From Lentzea pudingi (GTDB lineage Bacteria; Actinomycetota; Actinomycetes; Mycobacteriales; Pseudonocardiaceae), in assembly GCF_014646255.1 (NCBI RefSeq), contig NZ_BMNC01000015.1, forward strand, positions 1 to 64,000: DNA of 64,000 bases, written 5' to 3'. The notes below the pieces were generated by a model. The model ran no database searches. It was given only the letters and a program-made list of their open reading frames with translations, and had not been told where the DNA came from. This document shows, in pieces, positions 35,809-43,987 of the stretch (the stretch's first letter is position 1; every line of letters starts with the position of its first letter). The translations under genes and the position numbers were made by a program.

Positions 35809-36183
35809 TTAGTGGAACGAGTCGCCGCAGGCGCAAGACCCGCCAGCGTTCGGGTTGTCGATCGTGAAGCCCTGCTTCTCGATCGTGTCCACGAAGTCGA
35901 TGACAGCGCCCTCGACGTACGGGGCGCTCATGCGGTCGACGGCGACCTTCATGCCGTTGAAGTCGACCATCGCGTCACCGTCGAGCGCGCGCTCGTCGAA
36001 GAACAGCTGGTAGCGAAGGCCGGCGCACCCACCGGGCTGGACGGCGATGCGCAGGTGCATGTCGTCGCGGCCCTCCTGGTCGAGCAGCGCCTTGGCCTTG
36101 ACGGCGGCCGCATCGGTCAGCGTCACGCCGTGGCTGGGCGCCTCGGACTCGGAGGTCGAAGCGGCATCCTGAGCGGTCGTCAT
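35809..36183 (-). CDS. erpA: A-type iron-sulfur cluster carrier/insertion protein
   Basis: A 124-aa HesB/IscA-family protein that delivers Fe-S clusters to target enzymes. The three ligand Cys are in QPGGCAGLRYQL and NAGGSCACGDSFH. A Ser/Glu-rich 18-residue N-terminal extension precedes VTLTDAAAVKAKALL. It is likely needed for the Rieske protein, lipoyl synthase and other enzymes encoded nearby. It has an ATG start. Its upstream region contains the minisatellite arrays from 36428 on. Confidence 0.93.
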   Translation of the reverse strand: MTTAQDAASTSESEAPSHGVTLTDAAAVKAKALLDQEGRDDMHLRIAVQPGGCAGLRYQLFFDERALDGDAMVDFNGMKVAVDRMSAPYVEGAVIDFVDTIEKQGFTIDNPNAGGSCACGDSFH

Positions 36184-36427
36184 GGCTCTCCTAAGAGGTC
36201 CTTTGCGGGCGGTTCACCCATCAACAACACGGGCGTGCCCCGCCTTGTTCCACCACCCATGGTCCCACAACGGCACCTCATGACGCCCTGGGTGTCGACT
36301 GTCACGTAGACCACCTTCGGGCCGGCCGATATGTCGGTGCGCGCTTTGGGGGGCGCTGCTGGTGATCGCCGGGAGTGTTGCTGGTGATCGTCGGGGCGGT
36401 CGCTGGGCAGGGTGGCTAGGCGGGGTC

Positions 36428-36529
36428 GCTGGGGCAGGGGTGCTGGGGCAGGGGTGCTGGGGCAGGGGTGCTGGGGCAGGGGTGCTGGGGCAGGGGTGCT
36501 GGGGCAGGGGTGCTGGGGCGGGGGTGCTG
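36428..36529. repeat. Minisatellite array A, 14-bp unit x7
   Basis: Seven near-identical copies of GCTGGGGCAGGGGT in tandem. Each unit carries two G4 runs, so the plus strand has an uninterrupted series of GGGG tracts separated by 2-4 bases, a strong G-quadruplex pattern. No open frame of normal codon use covers it. It lies about 245 bp upstream of the erpA start. Confidence 0.9.
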
Positions 36530-36558
36530 GACGGCGGCTGGACACGTGGCTGGGCAAT

Positions 36559-36680
36559 CGCCAGGCGGGTGGCTCGCCAGGCGGGTGGCTCGGCGGGCGG
36601 GTGGCTCGGCGGGCGGGTGGCTCGGCGGGCGGGTGGCTCGGCGGGCGGGTGGCTCGGCGATTGGCGGGCGGGTGGCTTGG
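36559..36680. repeat. Minisatellite array B, 16-bp unit x7
   Basis: Six copies in exact 16-bp period from 36559 to 36654: the first two read CGCCAGGCGGGTGGCT, the next four CGGCGGGCGGGTGGCT. A seventh copy follows after a short interruption (CGGCGATTGG). The unit change partway through shows stepwise expansion. Confidence 0.9.
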
Positions 36681-36703
36681 TAAGTGACCGGGCGGCTGTC
36701 TTG

Positions 36704-36815
36704 GCGGACAGCCAGACGGCTGGTTGGGCGAACAGCCAGACGGTCGGTTGGGCGAACGCCAAGCGGATGTCGTGGCGGGTGGCTGGGCGAACGCCAGGCG
36801 GGTGGGCGGGCGGCT
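36704..36815. repeat. Minisatellite array C, decayed 24-bp unit
   Basis: Units starting at 36704 (GCGGACAGCCAGACGGCTGG) and 36728 (GCGAACAGCCAGACGGTCGG) share a 24-bp period. Diverged copies start at 36752 and 36787 (GCGAACGCCAGGCGGG). This is the oldest looking of the three arrays. Together the arrays and flanks fill the 660-bp gap between glycerate kinase and erpA; the only other item seen is CCGATATGTCGG near 36329. Confidence 0.75.
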
Positions 36816-36842
36816 GCCTCGGTGGACCTCTGGTTAGAGGGT

Positions 36843-37877
36843 CTAACGCGACCACTGCCGGGCGACGTGGCCTGCCGTTGCAATGACACTTTTGCGGGCG
36901 TCCGCAATCGACTTGTGCACAGAGCCCACGTGTTCGGACACCGAGTAGGCGGCGTGCACCCCCGCAGCGCCCATCTCGCGGCGGCCGACGGTGACCTGGC
37001 CCGCGATGGCGAGGCACGGGATGCCGCGTTCGGCGGCGCCGCCCGCTACGGCGGTGATGAGCTTGCCTCGGAGTGACTGCCAGTCGAAGCTGCCCTCGCC
37101 GGTGATGACGACGTCGGCTTCGTCGAGGGCGGTGTCGAGTCCGGTGAGTGCGCGGACCAGGCCCGCGCCTGACGTCACCGTCGCTCCCAGCGAGAGGAGT
37201 GCCGCGCCCAGGCCGCCTGCCGCTCCGGCACCCGGTGTGTCGAACACGGGCTTGAGGACGTCCATCGCGGCGAGCTTGGCTTCGAGGCGTTCGACGGCTT
37301 CCGGGGACGCGCCCTTCTGCGGGCCGAACGTGTGCGCGGCGCCGTGCGGGCCGAGGAGCGGGTTCTCGACGTCGGAGGCGGCCACCAGTGAGGTGCCGGT
37401 CAGGTCGACGCCCGCGTCCGTCAGTGCGGCGAGCATGCCGGCGCCGCCGTCGGTCGTGCCGGAGCCGCCTAGGCCGACCGTGATGACATCGTTGTCACCC
37501 GCGGCTGCCGCGATGAGCTCACCGACGCCTTGCGTTGTCGCCGTCTCGCAGGTTTGCGGGCGGAGGTCGGCAGGGATGAGGTGGAGGCCGCAGGCCTCCG
37601 CGGACTCGATGTATGCAACTCGTACACCGTCGGTGTGCACGCTGAGCCAGCGGGCTTCGACCAGGTCACCTAGCGGGCCGGTGACACTGATATATCGGAT
37701 ATCACCGCCTATGGCCGCGTGCAGGACGTCGATGAAGCCGGGGCCTCCGTCGGCCAGCGGGCGTTGGGTGACGACGTCGTCGGGCTTGGCCTCGCGCCAG
37801 CCGGTGGCGATGGCGTCGGCGGCCTCGCGGGCGGTCAGGGTGCCGCCGAAGCAGTCCGGAGCGATGAGTACGCGCAC
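36843..37877 (-). CDS. glxK: Glycerate 2-kinase
   Basis: A 344-aa GlxK/GarK-type glycerate kinase, which phosphorylates D-glycerate in the glyoxylate/photorespiration-type salvage path. MRVLIAPDCFGGTLTAREAADAIA, RPLADGGPGFIDVL, GLGGSGTTDGGAGMLAAL and VITGEGSFDWQS are all family blocks. Two oddities occur at DNA level. GATATATCGGATATC at 37689 encodes DIRYI with rare codons, and a decayed copy of the inverted-repeat element overlaps the last 25 codons (36879-36919). It matches the Rv2205c position. Confidence 0.92.
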   Translation of the reverse strand: MRVLIAPDCFGGTLTAREAADAIATGWREAKPDDVVTQRPLADGGPGFIDVLHAAIGGDIRYISVTGPLGDLVEARWLSVHTDGVRVAYIESAEACGLHLIPADLRPQTCETATTQGVGELIAAAAGDNDVITVGLGGSGTTDGGAGMLAALTDAGVDLTGTSLVAASDVENPLLGPHGAAHTFGPQKGASPEAVERLEAKLAAMDVLKPVFDTPGAGAAGGLGAALLSLGATVTSGAGLVRALTGLDTALDEADVVITGEGSFDWQSLRGKLITAVAGGAAERGIPCLAIAGQVTVGRREMGAAGVHAAYSVSEHVGSVHKSIADARKSVIATAGHVARQWSR

Positions 37878-37919
37878 CTCGCGAAAGGTACAGAAAACCC
37901 GCTGCCCTACCCTGGTGGT

Positions 37920-38570
37920 GTGAGGTTCTTGCGCCGCAACTCCGACGACACCGCCACGGCCACCAAAGACGCGTCGGCACCCGAGTCCGGTGCCGAGCTC
38001 GTCGAGCCGCTCGACAGGGCGCGCACGGCGGCCAAGGGCAAGGCGACGCCCAAGCGGCGTGAGGCGCAGGGGCGGCGCACCGGTCCGGTCCCGCCGCCTC
38101 CCCAGACGCAGCGCGAGGCGTTCAAGCGCATGCGCGGCAACAAGGTGAGCAAGGAAGAGCGCCGTGCCGCGGCCACCGAGCGCCGTCAGCGCATGATGGC
38201 GGGCGAGGACAAGTACCTGCTGCCGCGCGACCGCGGTCCGGTCAAGGCGTACATCCGCGACCTGGTCGACTCGCGGCGCAACCTCATGGGCCTGTTCATG
38301 CCGCTCGCGATCCTGGTGTTCGTGGCGCTGCTGACGCCGTCGCTGGCCGTGCAGCGGTACGCGACGCTCGCGACGACGTTCATGCTGATCGCGATGGTCA
38401 TCGAGGGCATCGTGCTCGGCCGCCTCGTCACGAGGAAGGTGCGGGCGAAGTTCCCGACCGAGCCGATCAAGGGCCTGTCGATCGGCTGGTACTCGTTCAT
38501 CCGCGCGAGCCAGATCCGCAAGCTCCGCGTGCCCAAGCCGCGCGTGAAGCCGGGCGACGCGATCAAGTAA
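37920..38570 (+). CDS. DUF3043 membrane protein
   Basis: A 216-aa protein. Residues 1-120 are charged (Arg, Lys, Ala, Gln rich, with KRMRGNKVSKEERRAAATERRQ), then two transmembrane helices (LMGLFMPLAILVFVALLTPS and TLATTFMLIAMVIEGIVLG) and a basic tail. It matches DUF3043, an actinobacteria-only family found in this neighbourhood (Rv2206). It starts at GTG, divergent from glxK by 42 bp. The function is unknown. Confidence 0.87.
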   Translation: MRFLRRNSDDTATATKDASAPESGAELVEPLDRARTAAKGKATPKRREAQGRRTGPVPPPPQTQREAFKRMRGNKVSKEERRAAATERRQRMMAGEDKYLLPRDRGPVKAYIRDLVDSRRNLMGLFMPLAILVFVALLTPSLAVQRYATLATTFMLIAMVIEGIVLGRLVTRKVRAKFPTEPIKGLSIGWYSFIRASQIRKLRVPKPRVKPGDAIK

Positions 38571-38574
38571 GCGG

Positions 38575-39207
38575 GTGCGCGAGAAGCAGCGCAGGCTTCA
38601 GCTGCCGGAGAGGCTCCGATGGGACCACAACGCGTGGTACCGCCGGTGGCTGCTCCGGCAGTTGCCGTCTGAGGCCAGTTCGGCGCTCGACGTCGGGTGC
38701 GGGCTCGGTGACCTGGCGCGGTCGCTCGGCGCCCGCGAGGTCACCGCCATCGACGCCAGCGCGCGCATGATCGAACGGGCCGCCTCGACGAGCGACGAGG
38801 TCCGATGGATCCACGGCGACGTGCTCACCCACGACCTCGGGCAGTACGACGTCGTCACCGCCGAGGCGAGCTTGCACCACTTGCCGTTGCGAGAGGGTCT
38901 AACGCGGCTCGCGGAACTCACCAGGCCCGGCGGGCGGCTCATCGTCGTCGGGCTCTACATGACGGCGACGTGGGCGGACAGGGCGATGGAGCTCGTGACG
39001 TTGCCCGCGAACGCACTCGTCGGTCTCGTGAAGGCCGTGAGCGGCCGGAGCGAGAGGCCGCACGACCCCGAGATGCTCGTCGTGATGACCGCTCCGACGT
39101 TGCCCGAGATCCGGGTGGCGGCGCGGGAGGTTCTGCCCGGGGTGCGGGTGCGCAGGCGCCTGTTCTGGCGGTATTCCATGGTGTGGCACGCGCCCGAAGT
39201 TCATTAG
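38575..39207 (+). CDS. SAM-dependent methyltransferase
   Basis: A 210-aa class I methyltransferase. Motif I is ALDVGCGLGDLARSLGA, then VTAIDASARMIERA, a GDVLTHDLGQYDVVTAEASLHHL block and LTRPGGRLIVVGLY. The DHNAWYRRWLLRQLP opening is typical of a group acting on small molecules. GTG start, 4 bp after the DUF3043 stop, so co-transcribed. Substrate unknown. Confidence 0.85.
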   Translation: MREKQRRLQLPERLRWDHNAWYRRWLLRQLPSEASSALDVGCGLGDLARSLGAREVTAIDASARMIERAASTSDEVRWIHGDVLTHDLGQYDVVTAEASLHHLPLREGLTRLAELTRPGGRLIVVGLYMTATWADRAMELVTLPANALVGLVKAVSGRSERPHDPEMLVVMTAPTLPEIRVAAREVLPGVRVRRRLFWRYSMVWHAPEVH

Positions 39208-39240
39208 CAGCACGAACGATTTCGGTTTAAGCTCGGATGT

Positions 39241-40227
39241 ATGAAGTTCCGTCGACTCGGCCGCAGCGGCCTGTCCATCAGTGAGATCTCGTACGGCAAC
39301 TGGCTCACGCACGGTTCCCAGGTCGAGGAGGAGCAGGCTCACGCCTGTGTGAAGGCGGCGCTGGAGTCGGGGATCACCACCTTCGACACCGCCGACGTCT
39401 ACGCCAACACGGCCGCGGAGTCGGTGCTCGGCCGGGCGCTGCAGGGGCAGCGGCGCGAGTCGCTCGAGATCCTCACCAAGGTCTACTGGCCGACCGGCCC
39501 CGGCGGTCCCAACGACCGCGGGCTCGGCCGCAAGCACATCATGGAGTCGGCCAACGCGTCGCTCAAGCGCCTGCAGACCGACTACGTCGACCTCTACCAG
39601 GCGCACCGGTACGACCACAGCGTCCCGCTCGAGGAGACGATGCTGGCGTTCGCCGACCTGGTCCGCCAGGGCAAGGTCCTCTACGTCGGCGTGTCCGAGT
39701 GGACCGCAGACCAGATCACCCGCGGTGCCGCGCTGGCCCGCGAGCTGAACGTGCCGTTCGTGTCGCACCAGCCGCAGTACTCGATGCTGTGGCGCGTCAT
39801 CGAGCCGCAGGTCGTCCCCGCGTGCGAGCGCGAGGGCATCAGCCAGATCGTCTTCTCGCCCATCGCCCAGGGCATCCTGACCGGCAAGTACCTGCCGGGC
39901 GCCGAGGCGCCGGAGGGCTCACGCCTGGCCGACGCGCGGGGTTCACAGATGATCTCGCGCTGGATGCGGGACGACGTGCTCAACGCCGTTCAGCAGCTCA
40001 AGCCGATCGCGGACGAGGCCGGCATCACGCTGGCGCAGCTCGCCGTCGCGTGGGTGCTGAAGAACCCGAACGTCGCGTCCGCGATCATCGGCGCGTCCCG
40101 TCCGGAGCAGGTCGTCGAGAACGTCAAGGCGATCGACGTCGAGCTCGGCGACGACGTCCTCAAGCGGATCGACGGCGTGCTGGAAGGCGTCATCACCGAC
40201 GACCCGAGGCTCACCGCCCAGGGCTGA
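39241..40227 (+). CDS. Aldo/keto reductase (KCNAB-beta/YghZ-like)
   Basis: A 328-aa NADPH-dependent aldo/keto reductase. The catalytic tetrad is seen as FDTADVYANTAAESVLG (Asp, Tyr), ILTKVYWP (Lys) and LYQAHRYD (His). The C-terminal SAIIGASRPEQVVENVKAID binds the NADPH phosphate. The sequence is nearest the voltage-gated potassium channel beta-subunit-like group that acts on aldehydes and methylglyoxal. It lies 33 bp after the methyltransferase. Confidence 0.9.
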   Translation: MKFRRLGRSGLSISEISYGNWLTHGSQVEEEQAHACVKAALESGITTFDTADVYANTAAESVLGRALQGQRRESLEILTKVYWPTGPGGPNDRGLGRKHIMESANASLKRLQTDYVDLYQAHRYDHSVPLEETMLAFADLVRQGKVLYVGVSEWTADQITRGAALARELNVPFVSHQPQYSMLWRVIEPQVVPACEREGISQIVFSPIAQGILTGKYLPGAEAPEGSRLADARGSQMISRWMRDDVLNAVQQLKPIADEAGITLAQLAVAWVLKNPNVASAIIGASRPEQVVENVKAIDVELGDDVLKRIDGVLEGVITDDPRLTAQG

Positions 40228-40244
40228 GCCACTCGGCCCTGTTC

Positions 40245-40445
40245 TCATTGAGCAGGGCGCAGGCTCATCGGGCCGTAGACCTCGGTCCCCGAGTTCAGCA
40301 GCGTGACCTGCTCGACCCCGGCGTCGGGCAGGTCACGCCACTCGTTGCTCAACCACTCCTCGGCCTCGGACTGGTCGGCGAACATCACATCCGGGCCCGC
40401 GACGTCGCGTCCCTGTGCATCCTGGTAGCGCCAGCGGTATTCCAC
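40245..40445 (-). CDS. Small conserved actinobacterial protein
   Basis: A 66-aa acidic protein, MEYRWRYQDAQGRDVAGPDV, then FADQSEAEEWLSNEWRDL and VEQVTLLNSGTEVYGPMSL. This pattern recurs as a stand-alone small protein in actinobacteria; its function is not known. Convergent with the aldo/keto reductase and divergent from cobU by 18 bp. Confidence 0.75.
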   Translation of the reverse strand: MEYRWRYQDAQGRDVAGPDVMFADQSEAEEWLSNEWRDLPDAGVEQVTLLNSGTEVYGPMSLRPAQ

Positions 40446-40463
40446 GGACGAAGGCTAACTCTC

Positions 40464-41003
40464 TTGTCACGTCGCACGCTCGTGCTCGGTGGAGCACGTT
40501 CGGGCAAGTCAGCGCATGCGGAAGGTCTGCTCACCGAGCCGATCGTGACCTACGTCGCCACCGCCCGCCGCTACCCGGACGACCCCGACTGGGACGCCCG
40601 CATCGCGCTGCACGTCGCGCGACGCCCGTCCACCTGGCACACGGTCGAGGCGTCCACGCCGGACGACCTGCCCGCGTTGCTCACCGCGACGCAGTACGAG
40701 GACCCGCCGATCCTGGTCGACGACCTCTCGACCTGGCTGGTCGGCGTGCTCGACGACGCCGGAGCCTGGGACGGCGACGGCACCGACGCGATCACGCGCG
40801 CCGTCGACCAGCTCGTGCGTTCGGTCGCCACGTGCCGGGCCCGGCTGGTGCTCGTGACGGCGGAGGTCGGCCTCGGCGTCATTCCGTCGACGCGCTCTGG
40901 CAGGCTCTTCCGCGATCACCTCGGTGCGCTCAACGCGCGCGTCGCCGAGGTGTGCGACGACGTCACCCTGCTCGTCGCCGGCATCCCGTTGACACTGCGT
41001 TAA
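40464..41003 (+). CDS. cobU: Adenosylcobinamide kinase / guanylyltransferase
   Basis: A 179-aa bifunctional enzyme that phosphorylates adenosylcobinamide and adds GMP in the late cobalamin path. The P-loop GGARSGKSAHAEGL is at residue 8, YVATARR follows, and VTAEVGLGVIPSTRSGRLFRD is the conserved block. The guanylylated His is probably in WDARIALHVARRPSTW. TTG at 40464 is the only start giving the family N-terminus. First of cobU-cobT-cobS. No cobalamin riboswitch was seen upstream. Confidence 0.92.
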   Translation: MSRRTLVLGGARSGKSAHAEGLLTEPIVTYVATARRYPDDPDWDARIALHVARRPSTWHTVEASTPDDLPALLTATQYEDPPILVDDLSTWLVGVLDDAGAWDGDGTDAITRAVDQLVRSVATCRARLVLVTAEVGLGVIPSTRSGRLFRDHLGALNARVAEVCDDVTLLVAGIPLTLR

Positions 41004-41014
41004 GGAGCGACCAG

Positions 41015-42109
41015 GTGAGCACCGAGTTCCCGTCGGTTGAACCGCCGGACGAGACCGTTCTGCGCGAGGCCGAGGCCCGGCACGCGGTGCTGACCAAGCC
41101 GGTCGGCTCGCTCGGCAGGCTCGAGGAGCTGGGCAACTGGATCGCCGCCTGCCAGGGCGTCGTGCCGCCGAAGCCGTTCGTGCGGCCGCGGGTCGTCGTG
41201 TTCGCGGGCGACCACGGCATCACCGCGCAGGGCGTGTCGGCGTTCCCGAGCGAGGTGACCGGCCAGATGGTCGCGAACTTCCTGACCGGTGGCGCCGCGG
41301 TCAACGTGCTCGCGCAGGTCGCCGGTGCCACGGTCCGCGTCGTCGACATGGCCGTCGACGCGGACACCCCGGCGGCGGTCAGCCAGCACAAGGTCAGGCG
41401 TTCGTCCGGCTCGATCGACCGCGAGGACGCGCTCACCCGTGAGCAGTGCGAACTCGCGATCGCGGCCGGTCGCGCCATCGCCGACGAGGAGGTCGACGCG
41501 GGCGCCGACGTGCTCGTCGCGGGCGACATGGGCATCGGCAACACGACGCCCGCCGCCGTGCTCATCGCGTCGCTGACCGGGTCGGAGCCCGTCGCGGTCG
41601 TCGGGCGCGGCACCGGCATCGACGACCAGGCGTGGATGCGCAAGACGGCGGCGATCCGGGACGCGCTGCGCCGGGCCCGCCTGGTGATCAGCGACCCGGT
41701 GTCGTTGCTGGCCACGGCCGGTGGCGCCGACATCGCCGCGATGGCCGGGTTCGTGGCGCAGGCCGCGGTGCGCAAGACGCCCGTCGTGCTCGACGGCGTC
41801 GTCGTCGGTGCGGCCGCTGTCGTCGCTGAGGAGTTGGCACCGGGTGCGCGGGAGTGGTGGGTGGCCGGGCACGAGTCGGCCGAGCCCGCGCACGCGATCG
41901 CTCTCGGACACCTCAACCTGAAGCCGCTGCTCGAGTTCGGGATGCGGCTCGGTGAGGGGTCTGGTGCCGTGGCGGCGCTGCCGTTGCTGATCTCGGCGGT
42001 GAAGGTGCTCGCGGAGATGGCGACGTTCGAGAGCGCCGGTGTCACCAACCGGGAAGACACGAACCGCGACAACACAGCGCCTGAACCCGAAGAAGACACG
42101 ACTGCGTGA
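41015..42109 (+). CDS. cobT: Nicotinate-nucleotide-dimethylbenzimidazole phosphoribosyltransferase
   Basis: A 364-aa enzyme that makes alpha-ribazole phosphate, the lower ligand precursor of cobalamin. TKPVGSLGRLEELGNWIAA, VFAGDHGITAQGVSAFPSEVT, GDMGIGNTTPAAVL and ADIAAMAGFVAQAA are the family blocks; the catalytic Glu is in the EGSGAVAALPLL segment. A 30-residue acidic tail rich in Glu, Asp, Asn and Thr extends the C-terminus. Its stop overlaps the cobS start. Confidence 0.94.
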   Translation: MSTEFPSVEPPDETVLREAEARHAVLTKPVGSLGRLEELGNWIAACQGVVPPKPFVRPRVVVFAGDHGITAQGVSAFPSEVTGQMVANFLTGGAAVNVLAQVAGATVRVVDMAVDADTPAAVSQHKVRRSSGSIDREDALTREQCELAIAAGRAIADEEVDAGADVLVAGDMGIGNTTPAAVLIASLTGSEPVAVVGRGTGIDDQAWMRKTAAIRDALRRARLVISDPVSLLATAGGADIAAMAGFVAQAAVRKTPVVLDGVVVGAAAVVAEELAPGAREWWVAGHESAEPAHAIALGHLNLKPLLEFGMRLGEGSGAVAALPLLISAVKVLAEMATFESAGVTNREDTNRDNTAPEPEEDTTA

Positions 42110-42807
42110 AGCTCGCTTTCTCCTGGCTGACGGTCCTGCCGCTGCGCGTTGACCACGTAGACCGCAAAGCGGCGGGGCGGGCCATCGCGTGGACACCCGT
42201 CGTCGGCGTCGTGCTCGGCGCCTTCGTCGTCGGCGTGCTCGAGCTTCTGGCGATGTCCAACACACCGGCGCTCGTGGCCGGGTTCCTGGTCGTCGGCGTC
42301 GTCGCGCTGTCCACACGCGGTATGCACCTCGACGGGCTGGCCGACGTCGCCGACGGGCTCGGGTGTTACGGACCGCCGGAGCGCGCGCTCGAGGTCATGA
42401 AGGACGGCGGCGCGGGGCCTTTCGGCGTCGTCTCGCTGATCGTGGTGCTCGGCGCGCAGGCCGCCGCACTCCCCCACGCTCACTGGGGCGTGGTGCTGCT
42501 CGCGTTCGCGACGAGCCGGGCGGCGTTCGGGATCTGCTGCATGCGCGGCGTGCCCGCGGCACGGTCTGAGGGGCTTGGTGCGCTCGTTGCGGGCACACAG
42601 CATCCGTGGTTGGTCATCGGCACGTGGGTGGTGCTCGCTGCTGCGGCGATTCCGCTCGGGTGGCGTGCGGTTGTCGCCGTCGTCGTCGCGTTCGCGCTCG
42701 TGTGGCTGCTGGTGAAGCACACCGGAAAGCGTTTCGGCGGCATCACCGGTGATGTGCTCGGTGCTGCCGCCGAAATCGCGCTCCTGGCCGTGCTGGTGAT
42801 CGCTTAG
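42106..42807 (+). CDS. cobS: Cobalamin synthase (adenosylcobinamide-GDP ribazoletransferase)
   Basis: A 233-aa membrane enzyme that joins adenosylcobinamide-GDP and alpha-ribazole. MKLAFSWLTVLPLRV is the usual start. TRGMHLDGLADVADGLGCYG carries the metal-binding Asp residues, and KHTGKRFGGITGDVLGAAAEIALL closes the protein. About six hydrophobic helices. GTG start within the cobT stop (GTGA). Confidence 0.94.
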   Translation: MKLAFSWLTVLPLRVDHVDRKAAGRAIAWTPVVGVVLGAFVVGVLELLAMSNTPALVAGFLVVGVVALSTRGMHLDGLADVADGLGCYGPPERALEVMKDGGAGPFGVVSLIVVLGAQAAALPHAHWGVVLLAFATSRAAFGICCMRGVPAARSEGLGALVAGTQHPWLVIGTWVVLAAAAIPLGWRAVVAVVVAFALVWLLVKHTGKRFGGITGDVLGAAAEIALLAVLVIA

Positions 42808-43895
42808 GACTTCAGCGTCGTCATCCAGCCGTGGGTGTCGGCGACGTGGCCGTGCTGGAGGCCGGTCAGGCTCTCGCGCAGCTTCTTCGTCACCGGTCCG
42901 GTGCCGCCGTCGGCGATGTCGAACTCGCCACCGGCGTGCTTGACGTGGCCGACCGGCGTGATGACCGCCGCCGTGCCACAGGCGAAGACCTCGGTGAGCT
43001 CACCGGAGGCGTTGGCCTTCTCCCACTCCTCGGTCGAGATGCGGCGCTCCTCCACGGACAGGCCGAGGTCGGAGGCCAGCGCCAGCAACGAGTTCCGGGT
43101 GATGCCGGGAAGCAGCGTGCCGGTCAGCTCGGGCGTGATCACCTTGTCCCCGAAGACGAAGAACAGGTTCATCCCGCCCATCTCCTCGACCCAGCGGCGT
43201 TCCACCGCGTCGAGCCAGACGACCTGGTCGCAGCCCTTCTCGGCGGCCTGCGCCTGCGCCACGAGGGACGCGGCGTAGTTGCCCGCGAACTTGGCCGCGC
43301 CGGTGCCACCGGGGGCCGCGCGGACGTACTCGGTCGAGAGCCACACGCTCACGGGGCGGACGCCGCCCGCGAAGTAGGAGCCGGCGGGAGAGGCGATCAG
43401 CACGTAGAGGTACTCGGTCGCGGGTCGCACGCCGAGGCCCTTCTCCGTGGAGATCATGAACGGCCGCAGGTAGAGGGACTCCTCCTCGGCCGAGGGCACC
43501 CAGCGGTCGTCGACCGCGAGGATCTGCCGCACGGACTCCAGGAAGAGCTCGTCGGGGAGTTCGGGCATCGCCATGCGGCGGGCCGACGCGCGGAAGCGCT
43601 CGGCGTTCGCCTCGGGGCGGAAGGACGCGATCGAACCGTCGGGCTGCCGGTAGGCCTTGAGCCCTTCGAAGATCGCCTGGCCGTAGTGCAGCACCATTGC
43701 CGCGGGGTCCAGTGCGAGGGTGGAGTACGGGCCGACTTCAGCGTCGTGCCAGCCCTTCTCGCGGTTCCAGCGGATCGTCACCATGTGGTCGGTGAAGTGC
43801 TGCCCGAAGCCCGGCTTGGCAAGTACTTCCGCTACGCGTTCCGGGGTCGCCGGGTGCGGGTGGGAAGTCCGGGTGAAAGGCAACTCGCTCGTCAT
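42804..43895 (-). CDS. ilvE: Branched-chain amino acid aminotransferase
   Basis: A 363-aa class IV PLP aminotransferase that makes or degrades Leu, Ile and Val. The PLP lysine is in AAKFAGNYAASLVAQ. YGQAIFEGLKAYR, YLRPFMISTE and EEMGGMNLFFV are typical of the long eukaryote-like form. EVFACGTAAVITPVG binds the PLP phosphate. ATG at 43895 gives MTSELPFTRT; the longer frame has no support. Convergent with cobS, with a 4-base overlap of 3' ends. Confidence 0.95.
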   Translation of the reverse strand: MTSELPFTRTSHPHPATPERVAEVLAKPGFGQHFTDHMVTIRWNREKGWHDAEVGPYSTLALDPAAMVLHYGQAIFEGLKAYRQPDGSIASFRPEANAERFRASARRMAMPELPDELFLESVRQILAVDDRWVPSAEEESLYLRPFMISTEKGLGVRPATEYLYVLIASPAGSYFAGGVRPVSVWLSTEYVRAAPGGTGAAKFAGNYAASLVAQAQAAEKGCDQVVWLDAVERRWVEEMGGMNLFFVFGDKVITPELTGTLLPGITRNSLLALASDLGLSVEERRISTEEWEKANASGELTEVFACGTAAVITPVGHVKHAGGEFDIADGGTGPVTKKLRESLTGLQHGHVADTHGWMTTLKS

Positions 43896-43987
43896 GTGAG
43901 CACGGTAACCCGCTGGTCGGGATACGGAAAATCCTCTTCCCAAAACTCGGACGTCCTACTAAGTGAAGCTCGATAGAGTCCCCGGCC

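Noticed and set aside
36428..36680. CRISPR array
   Set aside because: Units of 14-16 bp are directly adjacent without unique spacers, and no cas genes are present.
36214..37017. Pro/His-rich repeat proteins encoded by the minisatellite region, both strands
   Set aside because: The repeat units (14, 16 bp) are not multiples of three, so the frames shift between copies, and no ribosome binding site or family match exists.
40228..40463. Cobalamin riboswitch before cobU
   Set aside because: The gap is filled by a small convergent gene and only 18 bp remain; no B12-box-like sequence was found.
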